Positions 1 to 8,570 of a DNA stretch of 14,350 bases are shown piece by piece. Source of the DNA: Candidatus Poribacteria bacterium (GTDB taxonomy: Bacteria > Poribacteria > WGA-4E > WGA-3G). Made by a program: the position numbers and the translations under genes. The notes under the pieces were generated by a model, which saw nothing but the letters and a program-made list of their open reading frames with translations, did no database searches and was not told where the DNA came from. Where the stretch lies: assembly GCA_028818995.1 (NCBI GenBank), contig JAPPMR010000634.1, positions 1-14,350 on the forward strand, in the 5' to 3' direction. Numbering within the stretch: position 1 is the stretch's first letter; each line of letters begins with the position of its first letter.

Positions 1-401
1 AGATAGGTCTTATCAACCTCATGGCTGGGATGCATCAACCGATTAGCAAAATTTCCATCGTTTGTAAATAATAGTAATCCCTCAGTCTCTAAATCTAAAC
101 GCCCCACCGGATAAATGGATTCAGGTAGTTCCGTTAAAAGATCCATCACGGTAGGACGACCACGCTCATCACGACGCGTTGTCAAATAACCAGCAGGTTT
201 ATTCAACATCAGATAGATCCGTTCTGTGAGTGGCTCAACCTGTTTCCCTTCAAATTCAATACAATCCGACTCCACGTCAATCGGGTGGCCAGGAATAAAT
301 ATCTCTGTTCCGTTAACAGTGACGCGCCCCTCACGAATTGCTCGTTTTACTGCACGTCGAGAGGCAATACCAGAGGTAGCAATATATTTTTCAAGCCGCA
401 C
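1..401 (-). CDS. rRNA pseudouridine synthase, RsuA/RluB family (3' end outside window)
   Basis: Isomerises a specific uridine in ribosomal RNA to pseudouridine; acts on rRNA in the cytoplasm. The 133 visible codons start VRLEKYIATSGIASRRA, an S4 RNA-binding domain (about residues 1-60), followed by LNKPAGYLTT and the family signature VGRLDLETEGLLLFTNDG, in which the Asp of GRLD is the known catalytic nucleophile. The reading continues to base 1, so the C-terminal part of the catalytic domain is missing from the window. I chose GTG at 401 because it begins the S4 domain and has a GAGTGG ribosome-site-like sequence about 9 bases upstream; no ATG is available in this frame nearby. It lies 19 bases after the HAD phosphatase stop and is probably the last visible gene of the pdxJ-HAD-pseudouridine synthase unit. 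Family is clear; whether it is RsuA, RluB or RluE type cannot be decided from this half. Confidence 0.9.
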   Translation of the reverse strand, partial: MRLEKYIATSGIASRRAVKRAIREGRVTVNGTEIFIPGHPIDVESDCIEFEGKQVEPLTERIYLMLNKPAGYLTTRRDERGRPTVMDLLTELPESIYPVGRLDLETEGLLLFTNDGNFANRLMHPSHEVDKTY

Positions 402-420
402 TGTGCAATCCCACTCATGA

Positions 421-1056
421 TTATAGTTCTATTTGCCAATTTCTCTCTGTGGCTATACGACGAAGTTCCCGATCAGGATTTACCGCAACTGGATATCCAA
501 ACAATTCCAGTTTATACACATCTGAATGGTGGTTACCATACGCATAAGAAGTGCTTAAGTCAAATCCATGCGTCGTTGCAAGTTCTTGGGCAAGGGCAGC
601 CTTGTTCTGTGCATAAGGACGCAATCCTACGCGCCCACCAGTAAACTTCCCATTAGCCACCTCCAGTTCGTCTGCGACCATGATGTCAGTTTGAAAATGA
701 TCATGAAAAAGTTCAACTAAAAACGATAACGAACCTGACATCAAAATTACCGTTCGTCCCTCATCGCGATGGGTGTCTATTAGTGTTGAAATTTGAGGTG
801 TAATACTATCACGAAGTGAATCAACAAAACAATCTCGAGCGAGTTCACAAAGATGGCGCTGCTCTAAACCGGAAAGATGAATTTTGTTCGATTTTGCTTC
901 AGTATACGATCTGATTTTCAAAAAATGGGATGTCCACGCAAGCAAATTTGAGATTGGAATCTCACCATGTTTTAGCAAATGTTTAAGGAAGACTTTCTCT
1001 GAAGATTGGCGGATGAGTGTTCCATCAAGGTCGAAAATAGCACATGTATTTTTCAT
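421..1056 (-). CDS. HAD-superfamily subfamily IB phosphatase (SerB-like)
   Basis: A 211-residue haloacid dehalogenase-type phosphohydrolase, Mg-dependent, cytoplasmic. Motif I is FDLDGT (D9 nucleophile, D11 acid/base), motif II is the Ser of LMSGS (S107), motif III is probably K152, and motif IV is YGNHHSD, with Asp179. In motif IV the usual GDxxxD has Asn175 where the first Asp is common; a YGNHxSD version is, to my knowledge, a recognised variant of HAD-IB proteins, so activity is still expected. The helical cap between motifs I and II (about 20-90) matches subfamily IB, which includes phosphoserine phosphatase and related phosphomonoesterases. Its ATG shares one base with the pdxJ stop (TAATG), so the two are translationally coupled. 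Substrate is not identifiable; a phosphoserine- or phospholipid-type substrate is only a guess. Confidence 0.85.
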   Translation of the reverse strand: MKNTCAIFDLDGTLIRQSSEKVFLKHLLKHGEIPISNLLAWTSHFLKIRSYTEAKSNKIHLSGLEQRHLCELARDCFVDSLRDSITPQISTLIDTHRDEGRTVILMSGSLSFLVELFHDHFQTDIMVADELEVANGKFTGGRVGLRPYAQNKAALAQELATTHGFDLSTSYAYGNHHSDVYKLELFGYPVAVNPDRELRRIATERNWQIEL

Positions 1057-1805
1057 TATATATTCTGTCCTAACGCCTTCCGGTATGCTTTGACAGCAGC
1101 TTCCAACCCGATATAGAGAGCATCAGCCATCAAATGGTGTCCAATAGAAACTTCAAGTAGCCCAGGCAATTGCTGCATCAGAGGAAGATTGTCAAGATTG
1201 AGGTCATGCCCCGCATTAGTGCCAAGACCTAAGTCAAGTGCCTTCTCACCAGCGTTCTTCAAGAGCGTAAATTCTCGCGAAATTTCCGCTTCTGACTGTG
1301 CCATCGCATAAGGTGCTGTATAAAGTTCAATTCTATCTGCACCAATGTCACGCGTCCGTTTTATCTGTTCCAGATCAGTTCCGCTAAACAGGCTAACACG
1401 GATACCAGCATTCTTCAAAGAGGTTATTATAGGTTTCAACATGCCTCCATCTTGTTGGATATCCCAAACGGTGTGGCTGGTGATCTCGCCACTGACAACA
1501 GGAACAAGCGTGCATTGTGTTGGGCGCACATCCAGCACCATTTCAAGAAGTTCAGGACGCGGATCACCTTCAATGTTATATTCAATATTATTGTTATTTT
1601 TAGAGTTTATATCTTTTAACCGTTGGGAAATTTCATACACATCTGTCGGTTTGATGTGACGTTGATCTTCGCGGGGATGCACCGTAATTCCCTGTGCACC
1701 TGCATCAATACAGGTATCAACAGCAGTAAGGACATCCGGAATGTCACCTCCTCTCGAATTTCGTAATGTTGCGACTTTGTTTACGTTAACGCTCAGACAG
1801 ATCAT
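1056..1805 (-). CDS. pdxJ: Pyridoxine 5'-phosphate synthase PdxJ
   Basis: Condenses 1-deoxy-D-xylulose 5-phosphate with 3-amino-2-oxopropyl phosphate (aminoacetone phosphate) to make pyridoxine 5'-phosphate, the ring-forming step of the DXP-dependent vitamin B6 pathway. The 249-residue TIM barrel begins SVNVNKVATLRNSRGG, followed by GITVHPREDQRHI (His43, Arg45, His50), NIEYNIEG (Glu75/Glu79 region), LGTNAGHDLNLDN (His200, matching the late catalytic His of the family) and SIGHHLMADALYIGLE near the C-terminus. The VNVNKVATLRN and NIEGDPR forms resemble the Bacteroidetes-like branch more than the E. coli one. A short polar run of Asn (about 67-73) sits before the Glu motif and looks like a loop insertion. 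The ATG at 1805 follows GGAG at 5-6 bases. A hairpin repeat separates it from the upstream dehydrogenase. Confidence 0.95.
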   Translation of the reverse strand: MICLSVNVNKVATLRNSRGGDIPDVLTAVDTCIDAGAQGITVHPREDQRHIKPTDVYEISQRLKDINSKNNNNIEYNIEGDPRPELLEMVLDVRPTQCTLVPVVSGEITSHTVWDIQQDGGMLKPIITSLKNAGIRVSLFSGTDLEQIKRTRDIGADRIELYTAPYAMAQSEAEISREFTLLKNAGEKALDLGLGTNAGHDLNLDNLPLMQQLPGLLEVSIGHHLMADALYIGLEAAVKAYRKALGQNI

Positions 1806-1847
1806 TTTTTCTCCTTTATAGTAAATTTGAAAATGTGAATGCGCGTA

Positions 1848-1875
1848 GTAGGCGCGGGTTGCAAACCGCGCCTAC
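1848..1875. repeat. GTAGGCGCGG-type hairpin repeat, copy 1
   Basis: Inverted repeat with 13-base arms (1848-1860 and 1863-1875) around a 2-base centre; one mismatch, and the outer ten bases GTAGGCGCGG/CCGCGCCTAC are exact. A close relative lies at 13928-13952. It sits between the dehydrogenase stop and pdxJ, both transcribed leftwards, so it could weaken or end read-through, but there is no clear U-run, and a dispersed repeat is the better description. Confidence 0.85.
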
Positions 1876-1883
1876 AAATGGAA

Positions 1884-3298
<1,415 letters not shown>

Positions 3299-3327
3299 TT
3301 GTGCCAACCTTTTAGCAGTACGGAGAT

Positions 3328-4188
3328 CTACCGTTGCCTAATATATTTTTGTAACCTTGCGTCCGCTTGGACTTCTCCAACGTAAATGTCACCGTGCGAA
3401 TCAACCCAGATACCGTGTGGGCAAGCGAGAAATTCACCGGGAACAGTACTACCGCGTTCACTACCCCATTGGGAAACTACTTCCCCATCTAAAGTCATGA
3501 TTGAGATTCGTTGATCCAGCTCCGCAATATAGACCAATTCGTCTTCGTCAATAAAAATTGTGTCGGGTTGCAGCAGATCACCCCATTCCTCAATGTATTC
3601 TCCATCCAAAGTGAAAAACTGAATCCGATTGTTGCTTCTGTCCGCCACCATTACTCGATTGCGAGGGTCAACTCTAACACAGTGAGGCAAATCAAACTCC
3701 CCTGGACCTGTTCCAGGCTTTCCCCAAGACTTAATCAACTCTCCATCGGGTGAATATTTATGAACACGTGCGTTGCCATAGCCATCACTAATATACATCT
3801 CACCATCAGGACCAAGTGCAAAATCCGTTGGTAGATTGAAGGGTTCGCCCTCCGCACCGGCTTCATCTGGCGTGCCGAGTGTCATCAAGAGTTCACCTTC
3901 CGTGGTGAACTTGCGCATAACGTGCGTTTCACGTTCAACACAGTAGATATTATCATCGGCATCTATAAAGATTCCGTGTGCATCCTTGAGAATGTCATCA
4001 CCCCAAGAGGTTAGGAAATTACCATCACGATCAAAGACTACCATCGGGTGTTCGCTGCGGCTATAAACATAGACGCGGTCCTGAGAATCAACAGCGACAG
4101 CAGGAATCCATCCAAATTCCCAGCCATCTGGTAGTGTCCACCAATTTTCCTGCACCGTATACTGATGCGTTCCTTGTCCAAAAATCAT
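3328..4188 (-). CDS. NHL-repeat six-bladed beta-propeller protein
   Basis: A 286-residue protein made almost wholly of NHL-type repeats, seen as recurring units such as [79 protein letters not shown] and [16 protein letters not shown], each followed by a K/R-x-F or similar strand and a GE-(Y/L)-x-x-x-W-G turn. Six units fit one closed propeller. Similar proteins are often annotated as peptidyl-alpha-hydroxyglycine alpha-amidating lyase-like, but I see no proof of that activity; binding or scaffold roles are as likely. No signal peptide or membrane segment is visible, so it appears cytoplasmic. ATG 4188 is chosen because GGAG lies 6 bases upstream; the TTG at 4200 lies upstream of that site. 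It is first in a unit with the dehydrogenase. Confidence 0.85.
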   Translation of the reverse strand: MIFGQGTHQYTVQENWWTLPDGWEFGWIPAVAVDSQDRVYVYSRSEHPMVVFDRDGNFLTSWGDDILKDAHGIFIDADDNIYCVERETHVMRKFTTEGELLMTLGTPDEAGAEGEPFNLPTDFALGPDGEMYISDGYGNARVHKYSPDGELIKSWGKPGTGPGEFDLPHCVRVDPRNRVMVADRSNNRIQFFTLDGEYIEEWGDLLQPDTIFIDEDELVYIAELDQRISIMTLDGEVVSQWGSERGSTVPGEFLACPHGIWVDSHGDIYVGEVQADARLQKYIRQR

Positions 4189-4220
4189 TAGGGTCTCCAA
4201 TTTTAAATGAATTGTGAGTC

Positions 4221-4249
4221 ATTTTAACAGATAGGTTGCCATATATCAA
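4221..4249 (-). promoter_or_regulatory. Predicted sigma70-type promoter for the NHL/dehydrogenase unit
   Basis: Read on the minus strand: TTGATA (4249-4244), a 17-base spacer, then TAAAAT (4226-4221), with the NHL ATG 32 bases further on. A second candidate further upstream is TTGACA (4282-4277), 17 bases, TTAAAT (4259-4254). Consensus match only. Confidence 0.55.
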
Positions 4250-4268
4250 GGGAATTTAACTTGAGAAC

Positions 4269-4298
4269 TTGCACAATGTCAATAAACAATGATATAAT
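4269..4298 (+). promoter_or_regulatory. Predicted sigma70-type promoter for thiD
   Basis: TTGCAC (4269-4274), an 18-base spacer and a perfect TATAAT (4293-4298). The implied start near 4305 leaves a leader of about 70 bases before thiD that contains the hairpin at 4339-4364. It overlaps the second candidate promoter of the opposite strand. Confidence 0.6.
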
Positions 4299-4338
4299 TT
4301 GTGATTATAGAAGAATCCAAAAACAGTAGAATAGGGGA

Positions 4339-4364
4339 TTCTGTTTAGAGACCTCTAAACAGAA
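4339..4364 (+). promoter_or_regulatory. Hairpin in the thiD leader next to the ribosome site
   Basis: Perfect 12-base inverted repeat TTCTGTTTAGAG / CTCTAAACAGAA with two bases between the arms (the tip must open to give a practical loop of four or more). It ends two bases before the GGGGAG ribosome site of thiD (4366-4371). The placement could affect initiation of translation. The leader shows none of the conserved TPP-riboswitch core that might be expected for a thiamine gene, so the hairpin is not that riboswitch. Function is inferred from position only. Confidence 0.55.
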
Positions 4365-4374
4365 AGGGGAGAAC

Positions 4375-5160
4375 ATGAAACAGATTTTAACAATTGCAGG
4401 TTCAGATTCAGGGGGAGGTGCTGGGATACAAGCGGATATTAAAGCGATCTCGGCCAACGGTGGTTTCGCTATGTCCGCAATAACCTCCGTAACCGCACAG
4501 AATACGGTTGCTGTCACAGACGCATTTGATCTGCCAATTCCATTGATTAAAGCGCAACTGGATGCTGTCTTTTCGGACTTTGACGTAGCCAGCGTCAAAA
4601 CAGGGATGCTTTCATCGTCAAAGATTGTGGAAACGGTGGCACAAAAGTTACGTGAATATACGCCGCAAGCAATTGTGGTAGACCCTGTAATGATTTCTAA
4701 AAGTAAATTTCCACTGTTGAAAGCAGAAGCTATTAATAGTCTAAGACATGAATTAATTCCGATTGCAACGCTAATCACACCAAACGTTTATGAAGCAGAA
4801 CTGCTTGCAGAACGGGACATTCGAAACGTTGATGATGCAAAAACAGCGGCAGAAACTATTGCTAACCTCGGTTGTCAGGCTGTACTTGTCAAAGGCGGGC
4901 ATCTTGACAATGAAAAGGCGATAGATGTGCTTTATTACAATAACGATTGGTCATTTTTTGAAGCGGCTCGGGTTGAGACAAAAAACACTCACGGTACAGG
5001 ATGCACCTACTCAGCTGCAATTGCAACACATCTGGCACTTGGAAAGGATTTAATTGAGGCAATTCGTGCTGCGAAAACGTATATTACAAATGCTATCCAA
5101 CACGCATTGGATATCGGCAAAGGACATGGACCGACAAATCATTTCTATTTTTTAACTTAA
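4375..5160 (+). CDS. thiD: Hydroxymethylpyrimidine / phosphomethylpyrimidine kinase ThiD
   Basis: Phosphorylates 4-amino-5-hydroxymethyl-2-methylpyrimidine and its monophosphate to the diphosphate used by ThiE in thiamine biosynthesis; a cytoplasmic ribokinase-fold enzyme. The 261 residues carry the N-terminal substrate loop IAGSDSGGGAGIQADIKA (7-24), MSAITSVTAQNT, VKTGML (75-79), VVDPVM (101-106), TPNVYEAELL, VKGGH, and the anion-hole motif HGTGCTYSAAIA with Cys210, the residue typical of ThiD. Length is normal. GGGGAG lies about 4-5 bases before the ATG. No other thiamine gene is adjacent, and its own promoter and leader hairpin suggest separate control. ThiD enzymes of some bacteria also accept pyridoxal-type substrates, so a link to the nearby pdxJ is possible but unproven. 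Confidence 0.96.
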   Translation: MKQILTIAGSDSGGGAGIQADIKAISANGGFAMSAITSVTAQNTVAVTDAFDLPIPLIKAQLDAVFSDFDVASVKTGMLSSSKIVETVAQKLREYTPQAIVVDPVMISKSKFPLLKAEAINSLRHELIPIATLITPNVYEAELLAERDIRNVDDAKTAAETIANLGCQAVLVKGGHLDNEKAIDVLYYNNDWSFFEAARVETKNTHGTGCTYSAAIATHLALGKDLIEAIRAAKTYITNAIQHALDIGKGHGPTNHFYFLT

Positions 5161-5541
5161 TTACAAAGGCTTTCTTCCTGCAAAACCGCTCTCAATCTCA
5201 TGCCAATAACGCACCTCCTTTTCACCAAACCGCCAGCAGAGATAAACTTCTTTCCCATCGCGCATGTGTGGAAAATCGATTAAGGCTGGATCAAGCCCTT
5301 TGAGGTGGCAGCCAAGACGTTGGATCCGTTCAACGATCTCTCTAAACTGATCTCCGGTTTGCATTAGCAAAAGTGCGTTTTTACTGCCGCCGTTAGATGG
5401 AATGACCTCTAAGAAAGGTGTGAGTTCGGCGTGTAGTTTTTCCAATTCCTCTTTCAGTTCAAGTAGTGCTGATATGTCTGTAATCAGTTCCGGAATGCAT
5501 TCGTTTGCTTCTTCAACCGTAAAATATCTCTTTTCCTGCAT
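5161..5541 (-). CDS. DUF2203 family protein
   Basis: A 126-residue protein of unknown function. The N-terminus RYFTVEEANECIPEL, a charged helix rich in Leu, Glu and Lys (about 22-48, possibly coiled coil), and the conserved C-terminal block LIDFPHMRDGKEVYLCWRFGE...YWHEIESGFAGRKPL match the DUF2203 family closely. No signal peptide or membrane segment. ATG 5541 follows AAGGAG at 8 bases. The stop codon directly abuts the thiD stop (5160/5161) in tail-to-tail orientation, so no intergenic terminator exists between them. A promoter with a consensus TTGACA lies upstream. No function should be assigned. Confidence 0.88.
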   Translation of the reverse strand: MQEKRYFTVEEANECIPELITDISALLELKEELEKLHAELTPFLEVIPSNGGSKNALLLMQTGDQFREIVERIQRLGCHLKGLDPALIDFPHMRDGKEVYLCWRFGEKEVRYWHEIESGFAGRKPL

Positions 5542-5570
5542 GAGTAGGTCTCCTTGTTCATCTTGCTATA

Positions 5571-5599
5571 AATTTATACGAATTCAGAGAAGATGTCAA
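5571..5599 (-). promoter_or_regulatory. Predicted promoter of the DUF2203 gene
   Basis: Minus strand: consensus TTGACA (5599-5594), a 17-base spacer, TAAATT (5576-5571), then a short leader with AAGGAG before the ATG at 5541. The -10 could also be the overlapping TATAAA with a short 15-base spacer. Confidence 0.55.
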
Positions 5600-5705
5600 G
5601 CATCAAATCAATTAAGAGAAGTTTGATACATATCAACACTAACTGAAAATAGTATTTTCTTTTTTATTTTATAGTGGATTCTACAATTAACTTTACATCT
5701 GATCT

Positions 5706-5768
5706 GTAGGAGGGAACTCCGATTCCCGACTATTAGTGGTTTGGTCGCGATTCGGAGATCGCTCCTAC
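5706..5768. repeat. GTAGGAG...CTCCTAC long imperfect hairpin repeat
   Basis: Two 25-base arms (5706-5730 and 5744-5768) pair with four mismatches around a 13-base loop; both outer ends are GTAGGAG/CTCCTAC. It ends 52 bases before murJ. It differs in sequence from the GCGGTT hairpins but shares the GTAGG/CCTAC ends. In the 279-base gap 5542-5820 I also see a short palindrome TTGATA-CA-TATCAA (5623-5636) and AT-rich DNA, but no convincing murJ promoter. Confidence 0.75.
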
Positions 5769-5820
5769 AAAAATGTGTCTCTTTATTTTCAAAATTCACC
5801 ATAATAACTGAAAACTAAAT

Positions 5821-7470
5821 ATGGAAGAAAATGAAACACAATCTGCTGAGGAGCAGAATCAAAACGTCACTCGTGCTGCAGGAATAGTCAGCCTTGCTGT
5901 GATGGGGTCAAGAATACTGGGACTTGCTCGTGAAACAGCAATCGGCTACTACTTTCGTTCAACGACCAGTGCGGATGCTTTCTACCTCGCTTTCCGCATC
6001 CCAAACTTTCTACGCGATATGTTTGGCGAAGGTATTTTAAGCAAGGCTTTTATTACCACTTTCGTAACGACAGAAGCCGAAGATGGAGAAGAAGCGGCAT
6101 GGAATTTGGCAAACCGCATCTTTAATTTGACGACCCTTGTTTTAATCGCCATAACGGGATTAGGTATCGTTTTTGCACCCGCCATCGTTGATGTGTTGGC
6201 GCAACACAATTTTGACAAAGATTTAGACACTGTTGAGCATCAAGGATTTACCAGTAAAATTGAACTGGCAATCTATCTCACCCAGTTGATGTTTCCCTAC
6301 CTGCTATTTGTTTCACTTGCTGCAATTGCGATGGGGTTATTGAACAGCAAGGGAAAATTCGGTATACCAGCATGTGCGTCCACCTTCTTTAACTTGAGTT
6401 CACTCCTTATTGGGATAAGTGGCTACTATTTATTTCCATTAGCAGGAATTCATCCCGTAACAGGTATGGCTGTCGGTGTAATCGTTGGAGGGATTGCTCA
6501 ATTTCTAATTCAGGTACCGTCTATGTATCGTGTGGGTTTTCGGTACCGCCCGCTCTTGAGTTTGCGAGATCCCAGAGTACTTCAAGTTATACATCTAATT
6601 GGACCTGCGGTGTTAGGTGTTGCAGTGGTACAGGTAAATCAATTTACCAATACGTTCTTTATTACCTCAGATTCCGGATGGTTGACGTGGATTAGTAGGG
6701 CATACCGTGTTGTGCATCTCCCTATTGGGATTTTTGGTGTTGCAATTTCAACGGTGGCACTCCCGCAACTTGCAAAATTCGCAACCGCAGGAGATACAGA
6801 GAATTTCTGTAACTCACTCTCTTATGCGCTCCGTCTTTTACTTACCGTGACAATTCCTGCCGCAATTGGGCTTATGATGCTATCTGAACCTATATGTCGA
6901 CTGCTTTTCGAATGGGGTGTCACTGTTGAGGAGGATACAATCCAAACAAGAGGACTTCTGTTCGTCTATGCATTCGGTTTATGCGGATTTTCTACTCTCA
7001 AGATCGTTACCGATGGTTTTTACGCATACAAGGATATTCGTGCCCCTGTCATCGTCAGCATCTGTGCGGTTGTGCTTAACATCTGTCTCAATTACCTATT
7101 TATCTTCCGTGAACTTTTTTTACACCCGCGTGCAGTGGTGTTCTCAACTGTGCTGACTGTGACACTGAATAGTACGGTTTTATTACTACTACTCCGCCGC
7201 AAGGTTGGACGGTTAGGACTTCGATCAGTTGTTCCGTTGGTATTCAAAATCTCAATTGCTTCTACAGTAATGGGTGTTGTGTGCTGGATAACAAACGGTT
7301 TTATCGAACAAGATTTGCTTGGTACTGAGGGTATCGTTCCACGTATTGCCAATGTGTTTGTGCCGATCATATTCAGCGTGTTGGCACTCGCGGGTATGTA
7401 TAAAATCTTAAAAGTCACTGAATTTGATGATATTTTGAACATATTTAAACGGAAATTCCAAAATCAATAG
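5821..7470 (+). CDS. murJ: Lipid II flippase MurJ (MviN family)
   Basis: Integral inner-membrane protein that moves the peptidoglycan precursor lipid II across the cytoplasmic membrane. At 549 residues with about 14 hydrophobic segments it has normal length and topology. After a charged N-terminal tail come GSRILGLARETAIGYYF, the family block SADAFYLAFRIPNFLRDMFGEGILSKAFI (about residues 46-75), FPYLLFVSLAAIAMGLLNSKGKF, GPAVLGVAVVQVNQFTNTFF, and LPIGIFGVAISTVALPQLAKFA, all typical of MurJ. ATG 5821 is the only start that keeps the complete first segment, yet I see no Shine-Dalgarno sequence before it (ACTGAAAACTAAAT), unlike nearly all other genes here. hisF follows 19 bases later and is probably co-transcribed. 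Confidence 0.94.
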   Translation: MEENETQSAEEQNQNVTRAAGIVSLAVMGSRILGLARETAIGYYFRSTTSADAFYLAFRIPNFLRDMFGEGILSKAFITTFVTTEAEDGEEAAWNLANRIFNLTTLVLIAITGLGIVFAPAIVDVLAQHNFDKDLDTVEHQGFTSKIELAIYLTQLMFPYLLFVSLAAIAMGLLNSKGKFGIPACASTFFNLSSLLIGISGYYLFPLAGIHPVTGMAVGVIVGGIAQFLIQVPSMYRVGFRYRPLLSLRDPRVLQVIHLIGPAVLGVAVVQVNQFTNTFFITSDSGWLTWISRAYRVVHLPIGIFGVAISTVALPQLAKFATAGDTENFCNSLSYALRLLLTVTIPAAIGLMMLSEPICRLLFEWGVTVEEDTIQTRGLLFVYAFGLCGFSTLKIVTDGFYAYKDIRAPVIVSICAVVLNICLNYLFIFRELFLHPRAVVFSTVLTVTLNSTVLLLLLRRKVGRLGLRSVVPLVFKISIASTVMGVVCWITNGFIEQDLLGTEGIVPRIANVFVPIIFSVLALAGMYKILKVTEFDDILNIFKRKFQNQ

Positions 7471-7489
7471 AATTTGAAAAAGGAGATAT

Positions 7490-8269
7490 ATGCTAACAAA
7501 ACGAATAATACCATGTTTAGACGTACGTGCTGGAAAGGTCACTAAAGGTATCGCTTTCAAAGGCAATGTTGACGTAGGGGACCCAGTAGAAATGGCACGT
7601 TTTTATTATGAAGGTGGTGCCGATGAGCTCGTCTTTTACGACATCACCGCCAGCAATGAACGGCGCGACATTATGATTGATGTTGTCTCTGCTGTCGCCG
7701 CAGAAATCTTTATCCCGTTTTCTGTCGGTGGTGGGTTACGCACACTGGAGGATATGCGGCGCGTCTTGCTTGCTGGTGCAGAAAAGGTTAGTATAGATTC
7801 AGGTGCAGTACGAAATCCTGGTATTATCTCTGAAGGCGCACGTGCATTCGGCAGTCAATGTGTTGTGTTGAGCATGCAGGTGAAAAAGGTCTCTAAAAGC
7901 GAACAGATTCCAAGCGGCTATGAAATCTATATTGATGGCGGGCGCAAGCCAGTTGGGTGGGACGCTCTGGAATGGTCTGCTCGCGGTGTGGACTTAGGTG
8001 CAGGCGAAATTGTGGTCAATAGTATTGATGCGGATGGCACGAAGGCAGGATATGAATTGGAGTTAACGGGGGCTATCGCTGACCTTGTGCCGATCCCGGT
8101 AATCGCCTCTGGTGGTGCGGGAAATCCACAACACCTGCGCGATGTTTTTGTTGAGAGCAGTGCCGATGCTGCGATTGTCGCCTCCATCACACATTACGGC
8201 GAATTCACGATTGAGGGCATCAAAACCTATCTGGCAGATGAAGGTGTGAGTGTGCGGGATACTTGGTAA
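7490..8269 (+). CDS. hisF: Imidazole glycerol phosphate synthase cyclase subunit HisF, with Gln at catalytic position 130
   Basis: Cyclase half of IGP synthase: uses ammonia from HisH and PRFAR to make imidazole glycerol phosphate (histidine) and AICAR (purines). The 259-residue (beta/alpha)8 barrel has IIPCLDV (catalytic Asp11), VTKG (Lys19), [48 protein letters not shown] and [11 protein letters not shown]. Ammonia-gate residues Arg5, Glu46, Lys99 and Glu173 (equivalent to Glu167 of the Thermotoga enzyme) are kept. The strand that normally reads AIDAKR reads LSMQVKK, so Asp130 is Gln130 (codon CAG at 7877-7879). A six-residue insertion follows. GGAGATAT precedes the ATG. No hisH or other his gene lies in the window. 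It may be a working enzyme with altered mechanism or a paralogue with another job. Confidence 0.92.
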   Translation: MLTKRIIPCLDVRAGKVTKGIAFKGNVDVGDPVEMARFYYEGGADELVFYDITASNERRDIMIDVVSAVAAEIFIPFSVGGGLRTLEDMRRVLLAGAEKVSIDSGAVRNPGIISEGARAFGSQCVVLSMQVKKVSKSEQIPSGYEIYIDGGRKPVGWDALEWSARGVDLGAGEIVVNSIDADGTKAGYELELTGAIADLVPIPVIASGGAGNPQHLRDVFVESSADAAIVASITHYGEFTIEGIKTYLADEGVSVRDTW

Positions 8270-8311
8270 TGACACCTATGGTGCGGTTAGGAAACCGCAC
8301 CATAGGTGTCA
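8270..8311. repeat. Perfect 19-bp hairpin after hisF (possible terminator)
   Basis: TGACACCTATGGTGCGGTT (8270-8288) is exactly inverted at 8293-8311 around loop AGGA, and begins with the base after the hisF stop. Such a strong stem could end the murJ-hisF transcript, but the downstream bases (ATTTAGGATATTT) are only weakly U-rich. The inner GGTGCGGTT-AGGA-AACCGCACC recurs as a half copy at 8599-8615, so it is also a dispersed repeat. Confidence 0.8.
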
Positions 8312-8360
8312 ATTTAGGATATTTCTTCTTGTTGGAGGGCTTTGTAAACCCGATATTGCG

Positions 8361-8530
8361 CTATACACATTTCGCACCGCTGGTGCTTGGGTCTTTGTTG
8401 TATCAATTCTATACATATTCCGCACCGCTGGTGCTGAGATATGCTTTGCTAAAGCCTCGGAGAGGCGATAGGTGTATAGTAAACGTTGATCTCGCCAATA
8501 ACAAGCCCCAGAGGGGCGACAGGTGTATGA
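8361..8530. repeat. Cluster of four 26-nt hairpin units, two forward and two reversed
   Basis: Forward units at 8361-8386 and 8409-8434 (24 of 26 bases identical) read CTATACA..T..CGC followed by the stem-loop GCACC-GCT-GGTGC. Reverse-strand units at 8479-8454 and 8530-8505 read ..ATACACCT.TCGC followed by GCCTC-TCC-GAGGC and GCCCC-TCT-GGGGC. All four have the same prefix, a 5-bp stem and a 3-base loop, and the stem changes are compensatory. Starts are 48 and 51 bases apart. Open frames across this stretch merely translate the repeats. The layout is REPIN-like: paired palindromic units facing each other. Confidence 0.75.
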
Positions 8531-8570
8531 GATGCTAACGTTCTTTGCTAAATTGACGCTTATGGGTATG

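Noticed and set aside
4305..4374. TPP riboswitch before thiD
   Set aside because: The leader has only a simple hairpin and none of the conserved TPP-riboswitch core sequence.
8340..8540. Repeats at about 48-51 base spacing resembling a short CRISPR array
   Set aside because: Units are hairpins in both orientations, only two each way, without uniform repeats and unique spacers, and no cas genes are near.
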